Assembly (NCBI GenBank): GCA_016715765.1
Contig: JADJZJ010000019.1
Span: 23,303 to 87,302 of the forward strand
Reading direction: 5' to 3'
DNA from: Opitutaceae bacterium
GTDB taxonomy: Bacteria; Verrucomicrobiota; Verrucomicrobiia; Opitutales; Opitutaceae
DNA: 64,000 bases
Below, piece by piece: positions 27,306 to 36,854 of the stretch. The number at the start of each line of letters is the position of its first letter. Within the stretch, counting starts at the first letter, position 1. Both the position numbers and the translations under genes were made by a program. Below the pieces are notes generated by a model. It saw only the letters and a list, made by a program, of their open reading frames with translations, ran no database searches and was not told the origin of the DNA.

Positions 27306-27572
27306 CGGACATCCAACATCGAACATCCAACGCCCAACATCCAAGGGCTGAAATTCCGGGCGAACGCTCAACGTTTAACTTTTAACGCTCAACGCTCAAG
27401 GGGGGCGGGTGAGACTTGCATCTGTAGGAGCGGCTTTATGCCGCGAGGGGTGCGTATGATCGCGGCGTAAAGCCGCTCCTACAATTGGCATTGCCCGAAC
27501 AAATTGCAGTCAAGCCGTTCGCGCTCCCACTTCGACGTTCAGCGTTCAACGTTCGACGTTCAGCGTTCCGCG
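27306..27572. repeat. composite spacer: 'AACATCCAAC' array, then family C enclosing family D
   Basis: 27306-27343 is a short array of (AA)CATCCAAC/CATCGAAC units. A family C left end at 27360-27400 and a right end at 27535-27572 (TCAGCGTTCAACGTTCGACG) enclose a complete family D hairpin at 27423-27484. This is another case of one palindrome inside another. A further small palindrome (AGCGCGGACTGAAGTTCCGCGCT) lies at 27650-27672. No gene is seen between 27301 and 27688. Confidence 0.75.
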
Positions 27573-27688
27573 CCGCCGGCGCGGAACGAGCGTAGTGCCG
27601 TGGTTCAGCCGGCACTGATCTGAAAGAGTTGAATCGCCGGGTGGCGTTTCCAGCGCGGACTGAAGTTCCGCGCTACGTGCGGCGTCTG

Positions 27689-28456
27689 CTAGAACTGCGC
27701 GAGGTATTCGCGGATGTCGTCGGGGACCGTGTGGCTGATGTGCGGGACGATCCAGTGGAAGAGCTGGCGGATTTCTTCACGCTGATCCGTGGCGCGCTTC
27801 AGCGCGGGCACGCCGTAACCCTGCTTCTGCACGTGCTCCTGGTCCTCGCAGGTGTAGATTTCCAGCACCTTGGGCTGGGTGCTGCTGCGCACGAAATAAT
27901 CGTGCATGCGGAATTCGAAGCTGTGCACCGCCTGGCCGGCAAAATGGCGCCAGACCGTGAGCAGGGTGTCGCTGGAGCCGTGGTACTGCTTGGTCAGCAG
28001 GCCGGCCTCCTTCTGCCGCACCAGCTTGGGATTGCCGGGCTTGAGCGAGGCGCCGATGGCCACGGGTTCCAGCAGCTGCAGGTAGCCCTTCTGCTCCTCG
28101 AAGTTCGCGAATTTGAACTCAACGCCCAGCTTCGTCTGGCTGGTCTCGGCCAGCTGGTGGGCCACGTTGCCGTCGAGCCGGAGCGCGCGGCCGCCAAGTT
28201 CCAATCGCAGCCGGCAGGGATCGCCGCGCTTGAAGTCCAGGAGTAGCACGAGCTGCACCGCCGCACCGCCGCTCGAGAGATTGAGCAGGCGGACGGCCTG
28301 ATCGTGATTGCCCAGGCGCAACGCGGCCCGCAGCGGCGTGCCGGGCTCCACGAGGTGGCGCACGGCGTGACGCTGCTCCCGCTGGGCCACGGCCTCCTTG
28401 TCGAAATTCAGGATGCGCTTGAAGAAGAGCACGGCCGCACGCTGCGCGTGGAACAC
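27689..28456 (-). CDS. PilZ-domain protein, predicted c-di-GMP receptor
   Basis: The N-terminal domain carries the two c-di-GMP signatures of PilZ: QRHAVRHLVEP (RxxxR type) near residues 28-38 and LNLSSGGAAV (N/DxSxxG) near 58-67. Residues ~130-255 are a second, unassigned domain with GSSDTLLTVWRHFAG and YTCEDQEHVQKQGYG. It has no export signal, so it is a cytosolic receptor. Starts are uncertain: the GTG at 28456 lies inside a family C repeat, and the GTG at 28432 is an alternative. The partner pathway is unknown. It converges with the GT39-like gene and diverges from the sensor kinase. Confidence 0.72.
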   Translation of the reverse strand: MFHAQRAAVLFFKRILNFDKEAVAQREQRHAVRHLVEPGTPLRAALRLGNHDQAVRLLNLSSGGAAVQLVLLLDFKRGDPCRLRLELGGRALRLDGNVAHQLAETSQTKLGVEFKFANFEEQKGYLQLLEPVAIGASLKPGNPKLVRQKEAGLLTKQYHGSSDTLLTVWRHFAGQAVHSFEFRMHDYFVRSSTQPKVLEIYTCEDQEHVQKQGYGVPALKRATDQREEIRQLFHWIVPHISHTVPDDIREYLAQF

Positions 28457-28582
28457 TCAACGCTCAACGTTTAACTTTTAACGCTCAGTGTAAAACGGCA
28501 GGCCGCGAGCGGGCTGCCTGCTTTCAATGCGCCAGGTCCGTCACTTGAACGTTAAACGTTAAGAGTTAAGCGTTGAGCGTTC
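28452..28582. repeat. family C element in a divergent promoter region
   Basis: The left end GGAACACTCAACGCTCAACG and the right end AGCGTTGAGCGTTCCGCG flank a ~55-bp core that itself holds the hairpin GGCAGGCCGCGAGCGGGCTGCC. It overlaps the first codons of the PilZ gene if the outermost GTG is used. Confidence 0.8.
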
Positions 28583-28698
28583 CGCGCTCCCGGGCGCGGC
28601 GCTTCCCATAAATGCGCATAGACTCAGGCCGGGAATCCCGGCAATTTCCCCCGCGATGCCTGTTCTGCTCCCGAACGTCACTCCGCGTGACCCCGCCC

Positions 28699-31086
28699 AT
28701 GCGTAGGCTGCACCATGGGCTGTGGCTGGCCGCGCTGGGTTGGACGGCCGCGACGTCCGCGGCCCCCCTGCGCATCGGGGTGGAGTTTCAGGCGGCCCCG
28801 ATGTCGTTCATCAACGACCAGGGCAAACCCTCGGGCTTCACCCCCGAGCTGCTCGCGGCCATGGCGGCCACGGGCCTGGTCGAGATTGAGGTCATCCCCA
28901 ACTACTGGACCAACCACCTCGCGGCGCTTGAGGCCGGCAAGATCGACGCCCTGGCGAACGTCGTGTACCGGCCCAACCGGGAGCCGCTCATGGACTACAG
29001 CATCGGCCATGCGTGGGTGCACGGCGTGGTCTACCGCCGGGCGGATCATCCGCCCTTCCATCGCACGGCGGACTTTGCCGGCAGGAAGCTGGGCTCGCTG
29101 CTGGGCACCGTGACCTACAATCATGCCGACACGCATCCGGAATGGGGCGCGACCCTGCTCCCCTACCGGGGCTGGGATGCGGCGCTCGAGGCCACGGCCC
29201 GCGGCGAGACCGACGCCACGCTCATGCTGAGCCCGCTCTCCAGCCAGTTGAGCAACCTGCACAACCTGAAGGCCGACTTCGTGGATGACATCATCTACCG
29301 GTACCATTTCGGCGTGCGGCCGGGCGACAGTGCGACGCTGGCGCGGATCAACGAGGCCCTGGCCGAGGTGCGGCACAACGGCGACTTCGACCGTATCTAC
29401 GCGAAATGGATCGGGCCGATCGAGCCGCACCCCATCCGCCTCGCGGACCTGCGCCCCTACTATGCGCCCGGGGCGGCCGTGCTGCTGGCCGTGGGCCTGC
29501 TCATCTGGTGGCAGCGGCGCATGCTGGACCGCCAGGCCCGCTCGGCCGAGGCGCTGCGGCGGAGCGAGGAGCGCTGGAAATTCGCCATCGAGGGTTCGGG
29601 CGACGGCCTCTGGGATTACGACGTGCCGGCCAACCGGGTGGTGCGCTCCGCCCGCTGGAAGGAAATGCTCGGCTACCGCGAGGATGAGATCGGCACCGAC
29701 ATGAACGAGTGGCGCGAGCGCATCCATCCCGACGACCTGCCCGCCGTCATGGCGGCGCAACGGGCCCTGCGCGACAGCCGCTCGGGCACCATCGCGGTCG
29801 AACACCGGCTGCGGTGCAAGGACGGCTCCTGGAAATGGGTGCTCATCCGCGGCATGGTCATGCGCCGCGACGCGGCGGGCCAGCCCCTGCGCATCATCGG
29901 CACCCACACCGACCTCACCGCCCGCAAGCAGGCGGAGGAGGACCGGCTGGTGCTCGGCAAACTGGAATCCACCGGCGTGCTCGCCGGCGGCATCGCCCAT
30001 GATTTCAACAATCTCCTGACGGCCATCCTCCTCAACCTCGAGCTGGCCCAGCTCAATCCCGCCGACACCGCCGGACTCAAAAAGCGCCTCGAGGGCGCGC
30101 AGAATGCCGCGCTCTCGGCCCGCAACCTGACCCAGCAGCTCATCACCTTCGCCCGGGGCGACGCCACCCTGCCGCGGGTGGTTGTGATTTCCGACCTGCT
30201 CCGCGAATCGGTCCCGCTGGCCCTGACCGGCTCCACGGTGCGGGGCGACATCCATATCGCGCCCGACCTGTGGCCGGCGGAAGTGGACGCCGGCCAGATC
30301 GGGCAGGTGATCCGCAACCTCGTGCTCAACGCGCGCGAAGCCATGCCCGACGGCGGCATCGTCACCCTGCGGGCGGAAAACGCCGTGGTGCAGACCGGGG
30401 ACGGCCGCCATATTCCCGCGGGCAATTACCTGCACATCACGGTGTCCGACCATGGCGAGGGCATCCAGCCGGACGTGCTGCCCAAGATCTTCGACCCCTA
30501 TTATTCCACCAAGCAGCGCGGGCCGCAGCGCGGCATGGGGCTCGGCCTGACCATCTGCCATGCGATCATCCAGAAGCACAGCGGTGCGATCAGCGTGGAT
30601 TCGAATCCGCAGGATGGCACCACCTTCCACGTCTACCTGCCGGCCGTCCCGCAGGCGGTGGTCGCGGCCGACACCCCGGCCGGCGTCCGGGACCTGGCCA
30701 GCCAGCTGTCCGCGCGGATTCTGGTGATGGACGACGAGCCCGCCGTGCAGCATTCGATCGCCCTGGCGCTGGAGCAGATGGGGCACACCGTGGAGTTGAC
30801 GGAGCATGGCCGGGCGGCCGTCGAGCAGCATGCCATCGCCCGCGCCGCCGGCCGGCCCTTCGATGTCGTCCTCCTCGACCTGACCGTCCCCGGCGGCATG
30901 GGCGGCCGCGAGGCCGTGAAGGCCATGCGCGTGCTCGAGCCCGGCGTGAAGGCGGTCGTCATGAGCGGCTACGCCAACGACGAGGTCCTCCACGACAGTG
31001 TGGCCCACGGTTTCGACGCCGTGCTCAAAAAGCCCTTCGACCTCACGGCGCTCCGCGACACCCTCGAACGCCTGCTCAAAAAGTAG
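28699..31086 (+). CDS. hybrid sensor histidine kinase with periplasmic amino-acid-binding-like sensor
   Basis: Domains in order are: signal peptide; SBP_bac_3 periplasmic sensor (residues ~25-255, beginning LRIGVEFQAAPMSFINDQGK); one transmembrane helix near 262-278; a PAS/PAC unit (WKFAIEGSGDGLWDYDV, HRLRCKDGSWKWVLIRG); a HisKA box with GIAHDFNN (His434); an HATPase domain (NLVLNAREAMPDGG, DPYYSTK, GMGLGLTICHAII); and a C-terminal receiver domain with VVLLDLTVPGG (Asp727) and LKKPFD. It should sense a small periplasmic solute and phosphorylate its own receiver, with an output elsewhere. The start is the ATG at 28699, about 795 residues; 28612 is in spacer. No partner regulator is adjacent. 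Confidence 0.93.
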   Translation: MRRLHHGLWLAALGWTAATSAAPLRIGVEFQAAPMSFINDQGKPSGFTPELLAAMAATGLVEIEVIPNYWTNHLAALEAGKIDALANVVYRPNREPLMDYSIGHAWVHGVVYRRADHPPFHRTADFAGRKLGSLLGTVTYNHADTHPEWGATLLPYRGWDAALEATARGETDATLMLSPLSSQLSNLHNLKADFVDDIIYRYHFGVRPGDSATLARINEALAEVRHNGDFDRIYAKWIGPIEPHPIRLADLRPYYAPGAAVLLAVGLLIWWQRRMLDRQARSAEALRRSEERWKFAIEGSGDGLWDYDVPANRVVRSARWKEMLGYREDEIGTDMNEWRERIHPDDLPAVMAAQRALRDSRSGTIAVEHRLRCKDGSWKWVLIRGMVMRRDAAGQPLRIIGTHTDLTARKQAEEDRLVLGKLESTGVLAGGIAHDFNNLLTAILLNLELAQLNPADTAGLKKRLEGAQNAALSARNLTQQLITFARGDATLPRVVVISDLLRESVPLALTGSTVRGDIHIAPDLWPAEVDAGQIGQVIRNLVLNAREAMPDGGIVTLRAENAVVQTGDGRHIPAGNYLHITVSDHGEGIQPDVLPKIFDPYYSTKQRGPQRGMGLGLTICHAIIQKHSGAISVDSNPQDGTTFHVYLPAVPQAVVAADTPAGVRDLASQLSARILVMDDEPAVQHSIALALEQMGHTVELTEHGRAAVEQHAIARAAGRPFDVVLLDLTVPGGMGGREAVKAMRVLEPGVKAVVMSGYANDEVLHDSVAHGFDAVLKKPFDLTALRDTLERLLKK

Positions 31087-31141
31087 AACGGGTCTCCGGC
31101 GGATTCACACTCCCTTGCGCAGTTGGACGCGGAGCTTTTTT

Positions 31142-31452
31142 CACCACGGATTTAGAGCCCTGTCGCTTCGCTCGGTAGCACGGATGGCACGGATTCGAGC
31201 CTGAAAACCACGGATACTAACCAATCCTCAATGATGGTAATCAGTGGATATCAGTGGTGCCTGTTTCCCGAATTCGAATGGCCGCATAAGGCACAAAAAG
31301 CACATAAGGATCCAATCATTGAAACAGGGGGAAGCAAGGGAAACGGAGTATTTGGGTCAGGCTCTCTGCTCTTTCTCCTTCCTCCTGTAAAATTGTCCGG
31401 GTCCTTTTGTGCCTTCCGATCCATCCGTGATATCCGTGTGATCCGTGGTTAA
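31142..31452. repeat. expanded family A element
   Basis: The left arm CACCACGGATTTAGAGCCC and the right arm GATATCCGTGTGATCCGTGG are separated by ~270 bp containing further inserted pieces: AAAACCACGGATACTAACC, a CAGTGGATATCAGTGG unit, and an inverted pair GCACAAAAAGCACATAAGG / CCTTTTGTGCC. The right end supplies the stop codon of the URO-D gene. No gene is seen in this 361-bp gap. Confidence 0.7.
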
Positions 31453-32636
31453 GATGATTCCCGGCAGCGCCGCCCGATTTCCGTCAGGCGGGACAGGTTG
31501 ACGTCGGGCGGGACGTTGTCGGAGACGCCGAGGATGAGGTGGCTGCCGGTGCGGGCTTCGCGGAAAACCCCGTCGAGATAATGCGCGAAGGCGCGGTCGT
31601 CCATTTCGGCGTCGAGGAGCACGATGGAAGGAATGCCGCCCCAGACCGTGGTGCGCGGACCAAAGCCCTGGCGCAGCTGCGCGAGCGTGCACCGGGTCAT
31701 GGGGGCGGGGCAGACGGATTCGGCGATGTCGAATCCGCAGGCCGGAAAATACGGCAGCAGGCGCTGATTCTCGCCGTCGCAGTGCGTCAGCACGAGCTTG
31801 CCGGCGGCGTGCAGTTCGCGGGACACCCGCTGCAGCCAGGGCGCGATCTCCTCCTGGAAGAACGGCGGCCAGGTCAGGTCCTGGTCGTAATTGGCGCCCC
31901 AGAACACGACCTCCGCGCTGCATTTGAGCAAGGCGGCGAGCATCGCCTCGTAGAACGGCTCCAACCGCCGGGCGAGGCCGCGCAGTTGCTCGCGCTCGTC
32001 CTCGTAGAGATAGAAGAACTGCTCCATCGGCATCAGCTCGTGGAGGAGCAGATGCATCGGGGAGGCGGCGATCGGCCCGTTGGCGATGGCCAGGCCGCGG
32101 TCGCCGATGCGGCGCTGGAAGGAGGCGTAGGCGTCCGGCGTCGGAATCACGACGAGGTGCTCGAAGAGCTGCGCCACGGCCTCGAGGTTGCCGAGGGCCG
32201 GCAGGGCGTACGACTGCACGAAGGGAATGGAGATGCCGTTGCGCGCCATCTCGCCGGTGAGTTCCAGGTGCAGTACCACGTCGCCGGCCGGGGTGCGCAC
32301 GCGCGTGCGCAGGTTTTCCGGATCGTGGGTGAACTCCACGGGCAGGTCCCGCACTTCGACGCGGTAGGGGTAGTCGGGGTGGTTGTCGAAGCCGAGTCCG
32401 CGCAGCTGTTGCTCCCGGCGCTCGCGCGGCCGCGTGAAATCGGCCCGCACGGCGTGGCAGCCGAAGCCGAGGACGTCCGCGATGCCGGCGGTGTCGAGCC
32501 CGGCAAACTCCGGCGGCAGCGTCCCGCGCGCCCGCTGGGCGAGGCACCAGAGGTCCATCCGCGGCGCCCACGGCACCTGATCCACGGGTTCGCCGCGGAT
32601 GGCAGCGAGCAGGCGGGCGCGATGGGTCAGGGCCAT
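31449..32636 (-). CDS. uroporphyrinogen decarboxylase-like (URO-D superfamily) protein
   Basis: This 395-residue cytosolic protein has the URO-D barrel: MALTHRARLLAAIRGEPVD, VPWAPRMDLW, WGANYDQDLTWPPFFQEEIAPW, LVLTHCDGENQRLLPYF and GGIPSIVLLD. Members outside heme synthesis include methyltransferases of the MtaA/CmuA kind and many uncharacterised proteins. True HemE has an RQAGRYLPEY motif that is absent here, so I do not call it hemE. HCDG could bind zinc as in the methyltransferases. It stands alone. The TAA stop is contributed by the GGTTAA end of a family A repeat, so the original C-terminus may have been altered. Confidence 0.8.
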   Translation of the reverse strand: MALTHRARLLAAIRGEPVDQVPWAPRMDLWCLAQRARGTLPPEFAGLDTAGIADVLGFGCHAVRADFTRPRERREQQLRGLGFDNHPDYPYRVEVRDLPVEFTHDPENLRTRVRTPAGDVVLHLELTGEMARNGISIPFVQSYALPALGNLEAVAQLFEHLVVIPTPDAYASFQRRIGDRGLAIANGPIAASPMHLLLHELMPMEQFFYLYEDEREQLRGLARRLEPFYEAMLAALLKCSAEVVFWGANYDQDLTWPPFFQEEIAPWLQRVSRELHAAGKLVLTHCDGENQRLLPYFPACGFDIAESVCPAPMTRCTLAQLRQGFGPRTTVWGGIPSIVLLDAEMDDRAFAHYLDGVFREARTGSHLILGVSDNVPPDVNLSRLTEIGRRCRESS

Positions 32637-32788
32637 GACCTTGGCTACCGGCTGGCGCGGGCGCTGACAAACAGTTCCACTGCGCGTTTATTGGCCAATT
32701 GTATTTTGGACAAAAACCGCGGCAGGTTCCGCCAAAACCAGGACGAAGCCAAGCGCCCATGCCGCGTCAACGAGCTCGGCCCGCATCG

Positions 32789-33562
32789 TCACTGGATGTG
32801 CGCATGTCCGGGGTTGGCCGGAGGGCTTTTTGCGGACGAGTCATCGACGGCGATGTCCATGGTTTGCCGCCGCTGGGCGATCTGGAGCCGGAGTCTCTGG
32901 ATTTCCGCCGGTCCCTGGCTGCTCTCGGTGGGTTCGAGATCCAGGCAACGGCGCAGGGCGGCTTCGCCTTCGGCGAGATTCCGGCCCTGCGCGGCGGCGA
33001 GCCGGCCTAGCAGAAAGTTCAGCGCGTAGTTGCCCGGATTCGCCGCTGCCGCATCGAGGATCACCTGCAACGCCTCGGCTCCCCGGCCTTCCTGTTCCAG
33101 CAGCAGCGCGCGGGCCTGGGCCCCGCGTGCCGGGTCGCGCCGTCCGATCTCCCCGGCTTGCGCCCACGCCCGCGCCAGGCCGCCGCCGAATACGGCAGGC
33201 ACATGGCGGTAGTAGTTCATGAGGCTGAAATGCGCGTCCACATGGTCCGGTTCCAACGCCAGCGCCCGACGGTACGACGCAAGGCACAACCGACCCCAGC
33301 GGGGCTTTTCCGCCATCGGCACCCGGGCCGCCATCCACGCATACGCATTGCCGAGCCAGACGTGGCTGTCGGCCGCCCGGGGGCTCTCCGCGACGGCGCG
33401 TTCCAGGTGGGTCACCGCGGCGGTGAAGTCACCCTGGCGCAACGCCGCCCGGCCCATTTCGTACGGTCCCGGCGTTGACGCCGCCGTCCGCCCGGCCGCG
33501 ATCGCCAGCGCAAGACTGGCAGCGATGATCCGGCGTCTTGCCGGCGAACTTCGCTCACCCAT
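32789..33562 (-). CDS. exported tetratricopeptide-repeat protein
   Basis: This ~257-residue protein has an Ala-rich export signal (IIAASLALAIAAGRTAAS) and at least three TPR-like units: AALRQGDFTAAVTHLERAVA, SHVWLGNAYAWMAARVP, and SYRRALALEPDHVDAHFSLM, then LNFLLGRLAAAQGRNLAEGE. It probably acts as an interaction scaffold in the periplasm. The start is the ATG at 33562; an ATG at 33595 is also possible. It is transcribed away from the TonB receptor. From 33563 to 33883 no other gene is visible. Confidence 0.72.
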   Translation of the reverse strand: MGERSSPARRRIIAASLALAIAAGRTAASTPGPYEMGRAALRQGDFTAAVTHLERAVAESPRAADSHVWLGNAYAWMAARVPMAEKPRWGRLCLASYRRALALEPDHVDAHFSLMNYYRHVPAVFGGGLARAWAQAGEIGRRDPARGAQARALLLEQEGRGAEALQVILDAAAANPGNYALNFLLGRLAAAQGRNLAEGEAALRRCLDLEPTESSQGPAEIQRLRLQIAQRRQTMDIAVDDSSAKSPPANPGHAHIQ

Positions 33563-33883
33563 GCGCGCCAAGGATTGCGGGGACGGCCCGCGCACGCGCG
33601 AGCTGACTCAGGAGGGACCGGGAGGCCTGCCGGCTCGGGGGTGTCATGCGATCATCGAAAGTGGAATGCACGGTAAACGGACCGCAAAACGAATCCGGCC
33701 GCGTCACCCATATTTCACCGCGCCGTAACCCGGCCGGCACCCGGCGGGTGGGAATTGTCACGGAGTGATGGCGGCAAGGTGATATTCTGGTGGCGGCGCG
33801 GTTGGCGCATTGACGCGCGTTTGCCGCTTCCGCCACGGTGCGATTCAAGGCGCAAAAGCGCCGTTCGCTTCCACCGCATCACC

Positions 33884-36673
33884 ATGACCAAACACCTTGT
33901 CCGTACACTGTTCATCCTCGCGCTGGGGTCGCTCACCCCGGTGCTCGCCTTCGCGCAGATCGCGGGCGGCATCATCGCCGGCCGCGTGACCGACGCCACC
34001 ACGCGCCTCGCCCTCGGCGGCGTGCGCGTCACGCTCGCCGGTTCCGGCGCCGAGACCTACACCGCGAGCGACGGCGCCTACACGCTCCACCATGTGCCCG
34101 GCGGCCCGCAGACGGTGCTGTTCAACTACGTCGGCTATCCCGAGGAAGCCCAGACGATCACGGTGGCCGCGGGCCGGGATGCCTTGCTCAACTTCGCCTT
34201 CGGTGGCGACGTGGTTCAGCTCGAGAACTTCGTCATCCAGGGCTCGGCGGTTGGCACCGCGCGCGCGATCAACGAGCAGCGCGCGGCGGCGACGCTCCGC
34301 AGCATCGTGGCCGCCGACGAGATCGGCAACTTTCCCGACCAGAACGCGGCCGAGGCCGTGCAACGCGTCCCGGGCGTCTCGCTCTACCGCGACCAGGGCG
34401 AGGGCCGTTACATCGTCCTCCGCGGCCTCAATTATGCCTTCACCTCGGTCAAGGTGAACAACGGTTCGTTTGCCGGCGCCGACCTCGGTGATCGCGCCAC
34501 GCCGCTCGATGTCATTCCGTCCGACGCCCTGGCCGCCATCGAGGTGACCAAGGTGCCCACGCCCGACATGGACGGCGAGGGTCTCGGCGGCCAGGTCAAC
34601 ATCAAGACCAAGAGCCCCTTCGAGTTCGAGGGCCTGGCGGCCAGCTTCAGCGCGCAGGGGCAGTATGCCGACCAGAGCGGCGAATACAGCAGCAAGTTCA
34701 ACGGCTTCGTCTCCCAGCGGTTCGGCGACGCGCAGCAATTCGGCCTCCTGGTCGCCCCGACCTGGCAGGAGCGCAAGTTCGGCTCGCACAACTTCGAGAC
34801 GGGCGGCGCCTGGGTTCCGCCCGCCGACAACGGCACGCCGTTCCATACCGTCGAGGAAATCGGTTTTCGCGACTACGTCATCAACCGCGAGCGCTATGGT
34901 TTGAACGCCGCCTTCGAGGCCAGGCCGGACGCCACCACCGCCCTTTTCATCAACGGCGGCTACAATCGCTTCACGGATACCGAGAGCCGGCACCTTACGC
35001 TGTTCGACTTCACCGAGGGCACGCTCGATCCGACAACGGTCACCGCCAGCTCCGCCACCCATACCGCGCTGCGCCGCTACGCCCGGCGCCTGCGTATTCG
35101 CGAGAAGGACCAGGATGTCTCGACCATCAATGCCGGCGGCGAGAAGCACATCGGCGCCTGGCACATCGACGCCGCCGTCGGCTACACCGAGGGCAACGAG
35201 GAGCGTCCCGACGAGCTGACGGCCCGCTTCCGCCGCAACACGCGCGACGCGGTGATCCGCTACACGTTCGCCGGACCGTACGCCGTGAACATCGAGCAGC
35301 TGGCCGGCGCGAGCTTTTACGAGCCTGCTTCCTACGCGTTCCAGCGGGTCGATCTCGTGAACCAGACCGGTGCCGAAACCGAGGCGACCGCCGGGTTCAA
35401 CGCCCGGTTGGAACTGGCGCTGGCGAATCCCTCCTACGTGAAGTTCGGTGCGCTCCACCGGGCCAAGGACAAGGAGAGCGAGGCCGAGGCCTACGAGCTC
35501 ACCTCGGCGCCCGCCTCGTTCACCTTTGCCAACCTCAGCGAACCGGCGAGCGACTATCCCTATCTCCGGGTGCCCCGCCTCAGCACCGCCGCGGTGCGGC
35601 AGGCGTTCTATGGCAACCGCGCCGCCTTCACCGGCGACCGCCTCTTCGAGGACAGCGAGTTTGATGATTTCTCCATCGGCGAGGACGTCCTGGCGGCCTA
35701 CCTCATGGCCGGCACCACGGTCGGCCGGCTGAATGTCATCGCCGGCGCGCGTGCCGAACGCACCGAGTTCACCACCTCCGGCAAGGTGCTCGACCTGGTC
35801 AACGAGACGGCCACCGCCTCCACCGCTTCGCGCTCGTACACCAACTGGCTGCCCGGCTTCTACCTGCGTTACGACGCGAGCAAACAGCTTGTCCTCCGCG
35901 CCTCGTGGTCGAACTCGCTCGCGCGTCCATCCTTCGGCGACAGCGCCTTCCGCAGCCGTCTCAACAGCGACGACCAGGAAATCACCCGCGGCAATCCGAA
36001 CCTGGAGGCCCTGGAGGCGATGAACTGGGACGCCTCGGTGGAGTACTACCTGCCTTCGCTGGGTGTGATTTCCGCCGCGGTCTTCCAGAAGGACATCAAG
36101 AACTTTTCCTACGAATACACGGAGACCGCGCCCGTCCTCATCGGTGGCATCCCTTACGAGCTCTCGACCTTTGCCAACGGTTCCGAGGGCAAAATCTCCG
36201 GGCTCGAACTGGCCTATCAACAGCAGCTCGGCATGCTGCCGGCGCCCTTCGACGGCCTGGGCTTCATGGCCAACGCGACCTTCCTCGACAGCGAGGCGAC
36301 GTATCCCACGCGACCGGGCGAGGAAGTGCCCTTCATCGGCCAGTCCGATCTCACGGGCAACCTGGGTCTGACCTATGAAAAGGCCGGCTTCTTCATGCGT
36401 CTGGCGCTCAATTTCCGCACCGAGCGCCTGCGCGAGGATGAGCCCCTCGGGGCATCGGCACCGCAGGACCTGTACGTCGATGACTTCAAGCAGCTGGATC
36501 TCACGTTGCGCTACAAGCTCACGAAGCAGTGGGAAGTCTACGGCGAGGTGATGAACCTGACCGACGAACCCTTCCGCGTCTTCCTGAAGAGCGACAACGG
36601 CCAGGGCGTGCGCAACGGCCAGATCGAATCCTACGGCTGGGCCGCCAATCTGGGCGTGCGCTGGAAGCTCTGA
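33884..36673 (+). CDS. TonB-dependent outer-membrane receptor
   Basis: This 929-residue protein has a signal peptide (LFILALGSLTPVLAFAQ), a carboxypeptidase-regulatory-like beta-sandwich (GRVTDATTRLALGGVRVTL), a plug domain (IGNFPDQNAAEAVQRVPGVS, YIVLRGLNY, IEVTKVPTPDMDGEGLGGQV) and a 22-strand barrel ending NLGVRWKL with a C-terminal aromatic-type residue pattern. It takes up a large or chelated substrate with TonB energy. The gene is followed after 180 bp by a beta-propeller phytase, an arrangement reported in several Gram-negative groups, so phytate or its products are the likely cargo. The start is the ATG at 33884; the longer frame from 33755 is in spacer. Confidence 0.93.
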   Translation: MTKHLVRTLFILALGSLTPVLAFAQIAGGIIAGRVTDATTRLALGGVRVTLAGSGAETYTASDGAYTLHHVPGGPQTVLFNYVGYPEEAQTITVAAGRDALLNFAFGGDVVQLENFVIQGSAVGTARAINEQRAAATLRSIVAADEIGNFPDQNAAEAVQRVPGVSLYRDQGEGRYIVLRGLNYAFTSVKVNNGSFAGADLGDRATPLDVIPSDALAAIEVTKVPTPDMDGEGLGGQVNIKTKSPFEFEGLAASFSAQGQYADQSGEYSSKFNGFVSQRFGDAQQFGLLVAPTWQERKFGSHNFETGGAWVPPADNGTPFHTVEEIGFRDYVINRERYGLNAAFEARPDATTALFINGGYNRFTDTESRHLTLFDFTEGTLDPTTVTASSATHTALRRYARRLRIREKDQDVSTINAGGEKHIGAWHIDAAVGYTEGNEERPDELTARFRRNTRDAVIRYTFAGPYAVNIEQLAGASFYEPASYAFQRVDLVNQTGAETEATAGFNARLELALANPSYVKFGALHRAKDKESEAEAYELTSAPASFTFANLSEPASDYPYLRVPRLSTAAVRQAFYGNRAAFTGDRLFEDSEFDDFSIGEDVLAAYLMAGTTVGRLNVIAGARAERTEFTTSGKVLDLVNETATASTASRSYTNWLPGFYLRYDASKQLVLRASWSNSLARPSFGDSAFRSRLNSDDQEITRGNPNLEALEAMNWDASVEYYLPSLGVISAAVFQKDIKNFSYEYTETAPVLIGGIPYELSTFANGSEGKISGLELAYQQQLGMLPAPFDGLGFMANATFLDSEATYPTRPGEEVPFIGQSDLTGNLGLTYEKAGFFMRLALNFRTERLREDEPLGASAPQDLYVDDFKQLDLTLRYKLTKQWEVYGEVMNLTDEPFRVFLKSDNGQGVRNGQIESYGWAANLGVRWKL

Positions 36674-36683
36674 ACCGAGACCA

Positions 36684-36803
36684 CCGCAAATGGACGCGAA
36701 CCGATCGGAAGCAGCGGCGGTAGGCGGCGCGCTCGCGCGCGCTGACCTACGGTGGCTTGGTTTCACATTTTGCGATCATTTGCGTCCATTCGCGGTTCGG
36801 CCA
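36684..36803. repeat. 'ACCGCAAATGGACGCGAACC' inverted repeat
   Basis: ACCGCAAATGGACGCGAACC at 36684-36703 is answered by ATTTGCGTCCATTCGCGGTT at 36779-36800, around a core containing GCGCGCTCGCGCGC. It sits between the TonB receptor and phytase genes. Confidence 0.8.
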
Positions 36804-36854
36804 CCCTGTCTGTCTCCCCCCGTTGATCACCGCAGCCTCCCGGCTGCCCTGCCG

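Noticed and set aside
27306..27343. AACATCCAAC array as a regulator iteron or replication origin
   Set aside because: The units are few and irregular, with no adjacent rep or dnaA gene; it resembles the other spacer repeats.
31449..32636. Calling the URO-D-like gene hemE
   Set aside because: The HemE N-terminal RQAGRYLPEY-type motif is absent and no heme synthesis genes are adjacent; the wider superfamily is a safer call.
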